Shown piece after piece: positions 52,201-64,000 of a stretch of 64,000 nucleotides of DNA. The notes under the pieces are model-generated. The model saw only the letters and a program-made list of their open reading frames with translations. It was not told the origin of the DNA and did no database searches. This stretch comes from Tomocerus qinae (Eukaryota > Arthropoda > Collembola > Entomobryomorpha > Tomoceridae), in the NCBI GenBank assembly GCA_020055645.1, contig CM034546.1, positions 112,684,875-112,748,874 on the forward strand. Direction: 5' to 3'. The stretch's first letter is position 1, and each line of letters begins with the position of its first letter. Position numbers and translations under genes: made by a program.

Positions 52201-55200
52201 CAAATAAATAAGCAATGTGCAAAGGAAAATCAATTTGGTGAGATTGAATACGTAGAATATGACGCACATTCATAAGTATCGGTCATCACTCATTCATACC
52301 TCGTGAAACATTAAAGAGTCTACCAGAGATACAAACATTATAGATATAAATAATATATCAACACACTTTAGACTCAAGTGGATATAGATAGTTTTGTAAA
52401 CAGAATATATTATACAAACAATGCACCTTGTGGTAATAGGTAGGACGAAGGGCAATTGAGGAGAGCAAACAGATATGAAAAGTAACACCAAGTGAAAGTA
52501 ACCGCAGTCAATGGCACATAATTTCATCATGACCAAACAGAACAATAATAGAAACATACAATGCCAGACAAGATGCTCTAATTTAATTTTAAGGACAATG
52601 TCAATTGCGTGGATGTGATATTTATTTTGGATGAGAGACAGTAGTAGTGGTCGCTCTAATAAATAAATTAGTAGTTCTCGGACAAAGTAAATACACAGGT
52701 AATGCCATTGTATGTAGTTCAGACATCTTCATATCACCACTTAAACGTGTACTCATTCGTAGTTTATCAAGTGCACCTCATATCATACAGAATACAATAA
52801 AGTACTTGAGCATTAACATATTATCCTATACTTTGTATTGTTAGTCTCCTCATTCACTCTATATTCCCCTCCTCTCTTCCAGACAGGACAAAACATCATC
52901 ACTCATGGAGAACTAAACTGGAACAAGGTTTTCTGTGACTCTCTTTACCATATCACTCAATTTCTGACCGATTTCTCACCAATTTCGACTTGTCACTTTT
53001 CATATTAGCATTTGCTTCGTTATTCCTGTCGTTTCTCGTGTCATGACCATGGGCTTGTCGCATAGTACACTTGTGCAAATTATTCTATACCCTTACTATA
53101 TACCTTTTAGGTTATGATATTCCGAAAGCGGAAATCTCATTGTAATACGCACTTTGCCATAAATTAGCATGTATTACTACGTGCAGCTATGGTCAAATTA
53201 GCTAGAAGCACGAGACATTTGTGGTTATGAAAATCCTTCCTGCTGATTATAACCACTTTTGGTTACAAATTGAACTTGGACACAATAGCTAGCCACAGTT
53301 TGGTGACAAAAGGATATAATCTAAGTATACCTGCTTACTCAATAAAAACGCTAGATCTAAAGTTGTGACTCAAAATATGTACCACAATGCTAAATGCGTT
53401 TTGCATCAACTTCTGTGAAATTGGCATTAGCAAGAATTTCACAGTCATATTCATACTACGTGCTCAAGCAACTTGTTCATAGTAACGACATTACGAACAA
53501 TAAGGAGTATGAATTATGACTACAAAATTAAGTAATCATGCTCTAATGATGTAGTAAGCAAATTATAATGTAATTAATTATTTTTTCATACCTAACAATC
53601 TATAGTGGAAACACTTCTACTTGTATACTTGATATGGATGCAAAAAGTTTTTGACACTTTTTCTGTATACCAGAGATACTTCTTTTGTGAAACAATAAAA
53701 AGCGACATATTATAAGTATCTACAGATGTAATCTAATATTATATGCATTTTCGATACTTTTTTCGACCAGCGCTCAAGCTTTATTGTATGTCGACCAATG
53801 TTTCGTGAGACTTTTCTGCATTTCCCTAGAGTCCCTTGGATGAGGAATGTAAGTGGATATAAAATTGTTACACTAAGAGGATTGCTACGAATGAGAGGAC
53901 AACATAGCGGTTGCGAAAAGTCAATTAGTGTGGAACTTTAATAAAGTAAAGCAGAATTATCCTTACCTAAGCATTTTTCAATTGTAGCTAAAAAATGGAA
54001 GTAATTGCTTTAGCAGTTTAGTATCTGTATTAACAGATAAACAATTAGGGCCAATAGAAAGAGTGGGTGCTACAGAATAAGTGATACATACACATGGTAT
54101 AATATTTATGTGTTTGACATAAAATCAGTTGATGAAAAACGGCACGAAAAGATAATAACGTGACTAGAACACGATATAGCCTGATAGCCTGAGCAATTAA
54201 CTGAATAGGTGGCTAAAAATTTATTTCTAGTGTCATGTTAAAATGGGGTACCGTATTATCTTTATGGAAGAACCGGTGCGAAACAAATAGGATTGAAATA
54301 AAAAGTACAAATGGTGAGAGTGAATATTTCCGACACATTTATGATTTATGTGACGGTCTGTAGATATAAAAATTTCGGTTTAAATTCTAATAAAATACTT
54401 TAGATTACACTTGTGTCTTCTTGACTACTTTGAAATTTTACGCTCAATACCCTTTTATGGAATCAATTCAGTGTGTATTCTGTACTATACGCTTGAAAAT
54501 CATGACTTGACATAATTAACAAATGACTGTAATCACTGTATAGTAGTAGAGAGAGAGACAGTTGGATTAGTGACGAAAAGGATTATAATCCTGGTTGGTT
54601 TGGCTGTCGTCCGGTGCTGTCTTATTGATAAATGCAACGGAACGTCCTCGCCTAAATCTAAAGTAACAAGTGTATGGTATAAAATGGAATTCCCTAAGGT
54701 ACTATATCATTAGTTTGCGATCACGATAACTATGTCAAGCTTTGCAACAGTTGCTAGTTATTTATGTTGTATAGAGGAGATAAAGTAAGAAGAGCACAGG
54801 AGGAGGTCAGATGGATTCGTGACAATGGATACGAAGAGTACTAATTTATAAATGTTGAGACGATAAATAAAAGGGAGGGACATAAACCTACATAGATTTA
54901 GGATATGGAAGTATATTTATTGAATCAAGAGTTTGAGTGATTGGTAATTGCCTTAAAGGATATATGCTTTGTTGACCTAATAGGGAAGTTTATGTCATCC
55001 GTAAATGATAGTAGAAAGCGGGTTGTTGTTTTATGAATATGTAGGGAATTGCGAAATGAGGTGAATTGGGACAGGTGGAAATTGTGTAGTTAGCAAATAG
55101 ATATAAAGTTGTTCTTACCTCTAAACTTGTCTGGCCATTGGGGTAACTGGCGACACAGAAAGTAGCGATGGCCAGATAACTCCAGACGATTGCCATAAGT

Positions 55201-55259
55201 GTCTTGGATGACGACACAGTTGACAGGCGAGTTTTGGTTCTAAAACTTCGGCTACTCAT
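37215..55259 (-). CDS. CRHBP: Corticotropin-releasing factor-binding protein, seven coding exons
   Basis: Exons are 55259-55119, 46327-46246, 43702-43545, 41229-41007, 39711-39524, 37865-37757 and 37357-37215. All phases agree; total 347 residues with stop TAA at 37217-37215. Residues about 20-37 are the signal peptide (LMAIVWSYLAIATFCVAS). The body matches the secreted CRF-binding protein family along its length. Shared hallmarks are VDGWELNGQVFPS, SSQNVALIQYRI, PNLKPCNVLIQDS, GLEDYVQIGGSSGLDTSKM and TTIRLVSSGK. Ten cysteines after the signal peptide fit the five disulfides known for the family. The protein binds CRF-like (in arthropods DH44-type) neuropeptides outside the cell and limits their action; ligand here is inferred. 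Vertebrate CRHBP also has seven exons, to my knowledge. Intron 1 alone is 8.8 kb. A possible upstream untranslated exon ends at a GTAAGT donor at 55621. Confidence 0.93.
40074..40327. repeat. Minisatellite of GAGGACGAA-type units
   Basis: About 250 bp of tandem, purine-rich units built on GAGGACGAAA and GAATGAAGAAA, often joined into a 27-bp compound unit. It lies in the CRHBP intron between 41006 and 39712. On the minus strand it makes two long repetitive open frames (up to 132 codons, SSFVLFLH-like repeats) that are not genes. Confidence 0.9.
41379..41619. repeat. Tandem duplication, about 120-bp unit
   Basis: Two adjacent copies (41379-41499 and 41500-41619), about 90% identical by eye, both containing ACATTTTCCGTATATTTTTT. 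Located in CRHBP intron 3 just upstream of the exon at 41229-41007. Confidence 0.85.
45237..45362. mobile_element. MITE-like element with 18-bp terminal inverted repeats
   Basis: The ends are CATGCGACATAAACGGCC (45237-45254) and its reverse complement with one mismatch (45345-45362). The 126-bp unit has no coding capacity. It sits in CRHBP intron 2. No clear target-site duplication is visible, so it could also be a structured remnant of a larger DNA transposon. Confidence 0.6.
45664..45977. repeat. Long foldback: 112-bp inverted repeat arms, 90-bp spacer
   Basis: Arm 1 is 45664-45775 and arm 2 is 45866-45977; they are reverse complements with about two mismatches in 112 bp. Weaker complementarity continues inwards (about 20 bp) and outwards (about 30 bp). 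Located in CRHBP intron 2, so the primary transcript would contain a near-perfect long hairpin. It may be a foldback transposon or MITE, or a recent inverted duplication. The open frame at 45896-46183 starts inside arm 2 and is not a gene. Confidence 0.92.
48777..48889 (-). other. Candidate terminal exon nested in CRHBP intron 1
   Basis: An acceptor (TATATTTGCCAG) precedes 36 codons and a TGA at 48779-48777. The peptide is charged and protein-like (FSEELIKKWNCVREEHVVEE). It does not fit CRHBP, since exons 1 and 2 of that gene already join in phase 0 and this segment ends in a stop. It could be the last exon of a nested gene, an alternative CRHBP end, a relic, or chance. Confidence 0.22.
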
Positions 55260-58200
55260 AGTTCCTTCGGTTTTTGTGTGTGAAATAATTAATTTCAATT
55301 AAAAGTTAACTGTATTTTCGATTTTCGCTTCGTTGATAATGTAGAAGGAGTTTCGTATTTCTCCTAGCAATTGAAAAGCAATATTGTTTCTACAGGATCA
55401 AGGAGGATATCTGAATTGTCTCGAGTTGTCCAGTGAAGTGGAGAGTGACCAAGTTAATAGTTTGGCAAGTCAGTTAGTGAAGTGTGGTTTACTTTCGTTG
55501 CATTTCCCAGACTGAGAGGCAAAGAGCGACGAAATACTGATTTATATGAAAGGGAAGGAGAAGGAAACAGAGTGAGTGGAGAATAGGAAAAGACAACTAA
55601 ATGAAACTCCGGGTAACTTACTGCTCTGCTCCGCTCCCTGCGCCAGGCCATAACCATGAGTCAAACCAGAACAAACTTTCTATTTAAAAGTCTACGTGGA
55701 GTGTACTAGTAGTATATACTCCTTAATAGTCATGTCTAGTGTGGGCAGAAAGTAGGCAGCTACTTATACATCAAAATATTATATCTTTTATATAATACAC
55801 TTCCTTATTCAACGTACTACATAGATAGGATAGTAGCTGATGGCCAACAATATCTTTTCTGTACTACATACATGGACAGTTAATATAGGAGAAAGTGAAG
55901 GAGGAAAGCATGTTTCTCTTTCCCTTTCACCTAACTACTATCATACATGTGTACAGTCTAAACACAACATGAAAAACTTCACACAGATGAATTCACAAGA
56001 ATTTTCTTCGTGTATGAGACAAGACGCTACCTAGCCCGCCCTACAGCTATCTATCTAATAAATGTAAAAGAGTTGTAATTCCTCCCAATGCACAACTGTG
56101 ACTCCAAAAAGCCAACTCAGCTCCTTGCGATTTAATGACATCATGTCTATCTGAATTACATATGTTTTCTAAACATGCAACATTTTCTTTTTCCTAGAGA
56201 AAATTTAATATTACACGAGTAACATATTTATTTATACCTACGTGCATTTATAATGAATATTATACCTTATGTAGAAACACATACACGAAATAAGGAGGAG
56301 TTGTGATTCACTGTTCTGAGTTAACATTAGCATTGACGTACAACAACATACAATATGTAAATTCGGTTTCAGTATCAATGCTATTACTATTATTACACTC
56401 TTTTCCTCATGATGTAATATTAAATAGGCTGAGATAATGTTATGCATTTTGTCACTCCTTTTCTCCGTATATGTATTTGTCTCACTCTTCTCAGCTTTCC
56501 TTAGTCATAGACATTCTCTCATACCAAATCCATTTTATGTCCTATAGGCACACACACTCAGAATGGGATACAGAATTTACATTGCTATGCATATCAAACA
56601 CACAAATAATGGAATCAGAACAGGAAACCGTGTATGTTCTACTATTTGTTCATTTTACACCAAAATGGCCATTCTATCTCAAATATACCTTTGAAGCCCA
56701 CGCTTTTAAAGCTTCAATATTTGAAAGAGAACCAACTACATGCATAACCTTTTAGTATGAATGCCCTTTTTATGTACTACTATGTTTTACTCGATAAACA
56801 CTAGTAATTGCACTACTACTGGAATTTCGGACGTCTAAAAATTTAAAACGTGCATCCATCACAAATACCTAAATTGCTGTTGTGAAATCCTGCAAAGTGC
56901 TATGTGTCTCCACAAGATTGACAGATAAAAATAAACGAAAAGACAAACAATGATAGTTTGATAAATAGGGTATTTTGCAATAAGGTCATCATAGGTTATT
57001 TAAACGTAGAGAGACAGTATTGTCCATTGGGTAGTATATTGCATCTAGCTGGAAATACGTTGCTTGAACAATTTAGGATCTTGATGTGGTTGGTTGTGGT
57101 AGTTTGTCTAAAATTGCTTTGGGATGATTGGTAGGTAGCACATATGGCCTGGCCCAACCACATAGTCTTCCTATTATATGTATGGCACGTTTCTGCCTTA
57201 AATATTTTAATTTCCAATCAGACATTTCTCCTGCCAAAATTCACCCGTGGATTTAATTTCACAGAAATCAATAGATTGGGTACTCCATCGTCATCAGTGG
57301 CTTTCTCTCTGATTGTAGCAATTATGACAATGGTGATTGTAGTTTGTCTTACATTCCTCAAATGCTTTCATATTGAGTCAATTAAGCTATATTTAGATGG
57401 TAGTTAGTTCGACATATTACACTTACAATGTGTAATGGTTCAATTAGAAACATAGAAGCAATTTTAGAACAAACATCCTCTGCAGTAAGCATTTTATTTA
57501 TACCATTTGATTTTCTACAATTTAGTTTGCGTGGGAGTGTATTATTAGCGGTAGACTCAACAATTAAATGCTGGTTGCTTTTGGACGTATTTACTGCTCT
57601 AATGGATGCTATATTATCATGGCTATATATCCCACTCGCCTTAGTCTTAATGTAGCACGTCATATAGTTACTATAGATGTCAATTGCGTAGATCATGTTG
57701 ATGTTGTGTCTAACTTTGTTGCAAATATGATACTGAATCCGGTGGTTACCTTTTTCATTCGGGATGTTCTTGCTTCCTCTGGCGACTAAAATAATCTGTA
57801 ATGTAAGGTAATCCATTAAACTGTCTAACCAGTACTTACTAACTAAAATTTCCATTTCCTGGTATCTCCAGAGAGAAAACAAGTAATAGTGACCGAAATT
57901 TATATTTATACATATTATGATCTATCATAAGCTAATGTTTATGGTAAATGATAGCTTGAATGAGTATATTTACTCAGAACTCATTTGGTAGCAATTCTAT
58001 CTTGGCTAATATAATCTCTAGTCTAGGCTAAAGCTGTAGTAGAGAGTAAATCTATCTCTTAACTTACATAGTCATGAAGGAACTTTTCGTATGCTACTGT
58101 ATCATAGGATGATGTGGTTACTCCCTAAAATTCCCGGAAGACAGTTAATAGGAAATAAGCATAATATGATCATTCACTATATACTAGAGAATAGTGAACT

Positions 58201-61200
58201 ATATGACACTCTTGGTTAGAGAACATAAGTGAGTGTGGTGAGGTTCCCACCTTATGACAATGTAAAGCGCGACCTGCATATGCTGTAATTGCGTATGATG
58301 GTATCATTTGCATAACCTTGTATCACTTGTATCTATATACAATCTGTCCCCATATGCGTGATACTCATAATTCTACGTATTTATTGTCGCTATCTCTATA
58401 GAATATTAATATTACGTCAGCCAACGACCATTAATTAAATTATCAGCAAACAAACCTACACGCTAAAGTTCTATTCAAGTTGCTCTATTCAAGTTCTTAA
58501 GTCAAAATTATTATTTGGTATGATGATTATAGAGTTGATGGCATACTCCCACACACAAACATTGTACTTCTATAGACGCTTGTGGGAATTATGATGTATT
58601 GACTATAGTCATTGTAATGTGCATACCTCGGCTGGAGTCAGGCGATGAGTCATCATAGATTTCTGTTTTGTGTGGGCAAAATTTCAAGATAATAAGTAGA
58701 GCACTATTTGGTAGAGATATACATTTAGTGGTGCAGAAGTGATTTCAAATTGGTTCTATAATGGAATATACTAAGTTTTGAAGGCAGTGACCGTACCGTT
58801 TACTTTGTCTTGGCTAAGATTGCTGTGTAATCATATTCGTGAACATATTATGCCATTTTAATTCTAACTAAATTCCTTCTTGTATCAATACTATATAATC
58901 CACTAGATTTGTTCAGACCGTATTATGACTTTACTAAGTCGAATCGGCTGACTTTACATTTAAAGCTTACAAAATTGATACAGTACTACTAAGATTCAAA
59001 CAAAAAAATTATAGTAAAAATTAAACTTTGTCTATCTTAGGGTTAGAGTTCTAGATATTCTTAGAACAACAAACAAATTATAAATTAAAAAGATCAACCA
59101 CACCTGAAGTAGGAAAATTTTTTAATTGGTTTTGCTGTTAAAAGTTCACTGTTGTTGTCCCTTTTTGACCTCATATAGTGCATAAACGAAGCAAATCTCT
59201 TTATTTTTCAACTTATTTTTAAAACAATTCACCATGTGAAATATTATAGGCATAAAATATTATCCTCTACTTCCGTTAATCAGGTTTTCGTATCCAATAG
59301 TTTGGCCTAGCAGTAAAGTTAATTTTCAATTTGATTATCCTATTTCGTATCCCACCATTTTTTGAGAACAGAAATTGATTTCTGTAATTGCTGTTCATGT
59401 ACCTGTAACAAAAATCAATTCCTTGTATCAATGACATAATTTGCATGCAAGAAGGAAATAGGTATACCATGTTATTCTGATACAGATATGAAAAGCAGAT
59501 GTAAACATGATAAACATGCAAGATTAATCGAAATAAGTACATTGCTGTAGGCAAAAAAGTGAATCACCGAAATTAATGGCTCCACTACCATATGTTAATA
59601 GGCAATGTTGGCATTGATATTGTTCACGTTTGTGGTTTTTAATGCGTACTAGAGTAAGCAATATTCATGATTGTAACAATTATTGTACACGATGAATTAA
59701 GTAATTTTCTTGTTCACGGATGACTTCTAAAAATGCATGAAGGCTAGAAAGAGGGTTCATTGAGAAAATGACAGGTATGACGTATCGCTTATTAGCGGTG
59801 ATGGTGACGAAGAAAAATTCTTGGATTTCTGTATATTCCATTGTGTATAGAACTAGATATAAGTGGTATATGCCTTTGTCGATTTTTCAAGAGTTCTCTA
59901 TGATTTCCAGTAAACATGACTTACGTAATACAGCGCTCTTACATGGATATATTATGTAGTGGCTGAAATGAGATGGAGAGACTTCATTTTTATGCATGCG
60001 AATATTCTGAAGATGTAGCATATATGGCATTGGCATCATCAAGAGCAATTTGAAACTCATTTCCTTTTGAGAGAACCCTCAAAACGGCGACAAATTGAGA
60101 GCTGTTAGGAAACAGTTCTCTAGTATGTGTCTCCATCATAGAAACTTATTACTTATGAAGTATGCGTAGGAAAATTCAGAAGCTATGAATAGAGTAGAAG
60201 AGACTATGTACATATTTATTGTACATATAATACTTAAGTTTTACTATGAAAGTAAGTGTTACACATGCAAAGTGGATTTTATTGTGGTAGCTAAGGTAGA
60301 CTTGAATATTTATATGGGCTGTTTATTCATACTTGAATGTTCCAAAGTAAAAGTTACATCTTGAATGAAGAGTTTGTATAAAAAGCAACAAACAACGAAT
60401 AAGTAGAGCAAACATTTAAAAAAAAAGTTTTCGCAGTGTTTCAAGAACTAAAATGTTGTCGACTATACTAGTTTATTCTGTGTAGGTACATGTGAATTGA
60501 AACGAGGATCAAAAATTAGAAATTAAATGACGGAAACCAAAGAAAATTGAATGAAACTCTTTGAAAAATGTATGTTGTGTCAACACCAAGTGAATTGAAA
60601 CAATTACCTGTCAGGTGCATATGCAAAAACGGCGTACCTACGTGATACGTTTGTATATCATTTACTATGTGCTTGTACATGTATACTACATGTTTTTAAT
60701 GGTTTATGGAAATACATGGAATGGGATTGCTCTTTCTGGTGCATTACCGTATTCTTTGCATATTTAGTGTATATTTGCTCTTGTAGTACAGCAATAAGTT
60801 TGTCATCATAATAAAATTTCATTACACTTGTACTACAAGCACATGTATTAAAGAGAGTCTTTGAAGTTCCCAAGCAATCAGTCATGCGAATGCATTATTA
60901 TGTAATGTAATCATTAATAATGGGATAGGTACAGGTACTTAAATAATTTTGCAGAAGCGACACGTTTATCAAGTACCTATTATTACATTCGTGCTACCGA
61001 TACTAACCCAAAATCAACAAAGGTGACTCTACCATTAAAAAAATATGATTTATACAGAAGGACAATATTTGTCCTTCATCCAATTCAGGACGGCAAATAT
61101 CATTGCTATTGTGCAGTTCAGTTTGACTTTGCGACAGATCAGTATCACTATCATCAATCTCAGTATAGACAGTAAATATTTATTGTCAGCCTTACATAGT

Positions 61201-61952
61201 CAATAACAATAAATCCCGAAAAATAATCTTTGATTGTGTCCTTATAAAAAATGCTAATATTAGTCAAGCAATCCACTTTCCAATCCAGTTCCAGTTCAGC
61301 TCCTGATTAACCTCCTACGTACTCCCTGTAATGTCAATATAGTAACTCCAGTTCAAATCTAGTTCAAAGCTACTATAAAAATACAACCGTCGGATTACAA
61401 AAAGTTTTTTACCCCGGAAATTAGAAGCCTCTTACAAAATAAGAATACGTAATCGCCCTAACCCTATTACATACACACAATCGTAATTCCAGTTTTTAAT
61501 CGCCGACTGTGGTAACGGTAAATTTTTATTTTGTGCGAAAATTAATTCCAGTAGTCTCATCTACGTTCCCTTTCGTTTGTTGAATCACAATAAGACCAAC
61601 AGATCCTTTCTTACCTTTCCAGCGAGTGCAACATTTTCTTGTTCTCTTGCCATTCATTCTCCAGTTCTTCCTGAAGGCTTTAGATAATTAACCTCAGACA
61701 ATTGCAGAATAACTATAATAACATATTAGCTTGAACATACTACTACCTTACTGACATAGTTATTAGCAATAGGGATTCTATTAATTAAATACCAACAGAC
61801 TATACAGACCGGTTTACATTAATATTTTTTATAACTATACAAAAATATAGCTTAACAATATAATTATATACTAAAGCCACTTATTATTAGCTATATATTT
61901 TGTCTGAAACAAGTAAAGCTGATACATTCCACTTTGTTATCCTGTACAGGTA
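55260..61952. other. 6.7-kb intergenic region
   Basis: Holds the CRHBP promoter side on the left and the glucan-binding-protein promoter on the right. A less AT-rich patch at 55440-55660 with a GTAAGT donor (minus strand, 55621-55616) may be an untranslated first exon of CRHBP. The block 57140-57890 is open on both strands (up to 166 codons on minus, 57882-57382) but matches nothing I know. A 9-bp-arm palindrome lies at 61057-61077. Confidence 0.45.
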
Positions 61953-64000
61953 ATGAAGACCTCGTGGGAATTTCGCACGTTTTTCTGCTACTCTACATGG
62001 ATAGTAGTAGTTTTACTCTCAACAACATGTGCAGGTAAGTTAAGTATCTATATGCATTGAGAATCATATGATAACCACAGAATACATAGAAGTGTATTTA
62101 AGTAGTACTAAAACGGTTGTATGTGTGCCTCCTCGGTTTTCTCGTTAATTAAACTCAATTCTTCCTTGTGATTTTGTGTTCGAAGGTTATTAATTTTTGC
62201 TAATGTACTTACATCATCTCAGAATTTTTAGAAGATTCTGACAACTCTACTGAAATAAAATTAGCTGGAGATACAGACAACTCTACTGAAATAAAATTAG
62301 CTAGAGATACAGACAACTCTACTGAAATAAAATCGTCTGGAGATCCTGACAAGTCCACAGAAATAAAATCAGGACGAAATGGGAAGCTTGTATCTGTCAC
62401 AACGTCTACAAATCCAAATGGAAATGAGCACTATCCCGGGGAGATTATTTTTGATGAGAGTTTTGACAATTTTGAAAGGCGGGTTTGGCAACATGAGATT
62501 GCTATGGCCGGAAGGAGTGTAAGTACCAACATTTGCTACTAAGAATTAGATTTCGTATCTTTTTACTTGATTATGCATATCTGAATACCCATAAAATCTT
62601 TAAGATGTATAGATTATCTATGCGAACCTACGACCTTCGTTAAAATTCTGTAACATAATTAGAGGAAGTAGGAAATCGATTGAAATAGGAATTATCATTC
62701 TTTTTTTCTACGTACAATAGTAACAATGAAAAGCAGGAAAAGATTTCGAATCTTGTGGTGATAATGTTTCTATCTCCTTTTTTTATAGAATGGAGAATTT
62801 CAGATGTATGATTCAGATCCACAAAACAGTTATGTCAGAGGTGGGCATCTGTATATAACGCCAACATTTACGGCTGACAAATATGGGATTGATGTTGTAC
62901 GTAATGGTACCATGGATTTGGGAACAAGGTTCGGTTCAATGGATCAATGTAAATATAATTTACAGACATGAGGGAGCTTGGTAAACAGGGCTTTCCTTAT
63001 GAATCCCATGCAGGTGTACGGATAACTCGATTAACGGCTGTTCTACCAACTCCACATCCGGAGATATTGTAAATCCTATTGTTTCAGCACGAATCAATAC
63101 CAAAAAATCCTTTGCTTTCCGGTACGGTGTTGTTGAAGTTCGTGCAAAGATTCCAGCAGGCGATTGGCAATGGCCAGGTAAAGTAAACGTAACAAGAGAT
63201 TTCAATGTGAAATTGATCTTGCTACTTACACATGCACTAAATAATTGTGAATCACATTACGTTTTAAATACAAGCTGAAAACATGTCCTAGTTTCTCCAA
63301 TAGTTTCTCAAGGTATTTTTATTATTTATTTCAAGCAATTTGGCTGATGCCCCAGAATAACACTTATGGCTTGTGGCCCATGTCCGGTGAAATCGATGTA
63401 ATGGAAGCAAGATCAAATCGGGAGCTATTCACAACAAGTGGCAGGGATATTGGAAGCAATGAGATAGGGGCGACGTTGCATTTCGGATTAAATCGTACAA
63501 CTGATCGCTGGAGATTGACCCATTTTGCCAGACATAATGCCAGTGGATTCAATTCCGATTTCCACCTTTACGGTGTTGTATGGACACCAGGTATGTCTTC
63601 GAAAATTTAGAATTACACTTATTTTAAAGGTCATAGGATAGAATAGACATTTCCCAATTTAAATTCTTGGGGCTTACAAGCTGGAAGGTGGGAAGAGATT
63701 TTTATTTTATAATAATAGGTTTAGTAATGACGTAATGAACATAAGGTGGGAGAATGGTCAAATTATGTTGTTCTATCGTATCAATATCATCCAATTTATG
63801 CTTTTAATAATTTTTCATTCCTCTCTCCTAATGCTAATAATATTATGCACTTGCACATATGTTTTAGTTTATCCTTACATAACCAAAATATTAATTCCGT
63901 GCATACTGATTCTCATTTTGCATAACAGATAACATTAAATTCACTCTGGATGGAAAAGTTATGGGAACAATCACCCCTCCTGAAGGTAAAGTTTTATATC
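61953..64000 (+). CDS. GH16 beta-1,3-glucan-binding protein/glucanase (GNBP family), 5' part
   Basis: Exons are 61953-62034, 62223-62518, 62789-62928, 63014-63177, 63336-63590 and 63929-63985. Phases 1, 0, 2, 1, 1 and 1 are consistent, and the gene continues past the window. Exon 1 is a signal peptide (IVVVLLSTTCA). Exon 2 holds an acidic 12-residue repeat (about residues 32-77) and then EIIFDESFDNFERRVWQHEI, the start of the GH16 fold. Later hallmarks are FAFRYGVVEVRAKIPAGDW, AIWLMP and GLWPMSGEIDVMEARSN. The last contains the E-x-D-x-x-E catalytic site with both glutamates kept (about E246 and E251). Insect GNBPs that act only as pattern receptors usually lack these, so real beta-1,3-glucanase activity is plausible. 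No N-terminal CBM39 glucan-binding domain is visible; the repeat occupies its place. The role is likely digestion or recognition of fungal and algal glucan. Confidence 0.92.
62234..62374 (+). repeat. Coding 36-bp tandem repeat
   Basis: Three 36-bp units (62234, 62270, 62306) and one diverged 33-bp unit (62342-62374) inside exon 2 of the glucan-binding protein. They encode D-x-D-N-S-T-E-I-K-x-x-x and keep the frame. NST is a potential N-glycosylation sequon in the first three units. Confidence 0.93.

Noticed and set aside
62209-62400. Minus-strand open frame of 63 codons with repeats
   Set aside because: It is the antisense shadow of the 36-bp coding repeat in the glucan-binding protein.

Overview
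The window is eukaryotic and most likely from an arthropod. It is AT-rich (I estimate about one third G+C, not computed). Genes are broken by short, mostly 40-300 bp GT-AG introns with in-phase junctions, and they lie in long non-coding tracts. The gene families are animal: a corticotropin-releasing-factor-binding protein, a GH16 beta-1,3-glucan-binding protein of the GNBP type, a Ly6/quiver-like protein, tandem C-type lectin domains, CS-alpha-beta cysteine-rich domains and an F-box/LRR protein. A non-insect hexapod such as a springtail, or a crustacean, would fit. That is a guess; no rRNA, tRNA or mitochondrial marker was seen.

Layout. 1-402 (-): 5' part of a secreted-protein gene that runs off the left edge. 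1257-2344 (-): four-exon secreted protein with a ricin-type beta-trefoil look. 3117-4145 (+): two-exon Tyr/Trp/Cys-rich orphan. 4146-7974: nothing clear. 7975-8777 (-): last exon of a Ly6/quiver-like gene. 8778-21649: almost 13 kb with no confident gene, only a few exon-like islands. 21650-24991 (-): thirteen-exon secreted protein of about 783 residues with three C-type lectin-like domains and a novel-looking Cys-containing tail. 26704-27815 (+): acidic, Lys/His-rich secreted protein. 28336-30866 (+): F-box/LRR protein of 724 residues in four exons. 31388-31777 (-): small Cys-dense orphan. 32585-33752 (-): secreted protein with two tandem CS-alpha-beta domains, one per exon. 37215-55259 (-): CRHBP, seven coding exons over 18 kb, whose introns hold a 112-bp perfect-arm foldback, a MITE-like element, a minisatellite and a 120-bp tandem duplication. 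55260-61952: no confident gene. 61953 to the right edge (+): GH16 glucan-binding protein, cut off by the window end.

Most genes encode secreted or surface proteins, and several families (C-type lectin, beta-trefoil, GNBP, CS-alpha-beta) are commonly used in innate immunity or carbohydrate recognition. The genes are on mixed strands with large gaps, so nothing suggests an operon. A shared immune role is only an inference from family membership. All exon models were built by hand from open frames, GT/AG sites and phase matching. I translated by eye and ran no searches; the family assignments rest on recalled motifs. The exon joins have not been tested against RNA.
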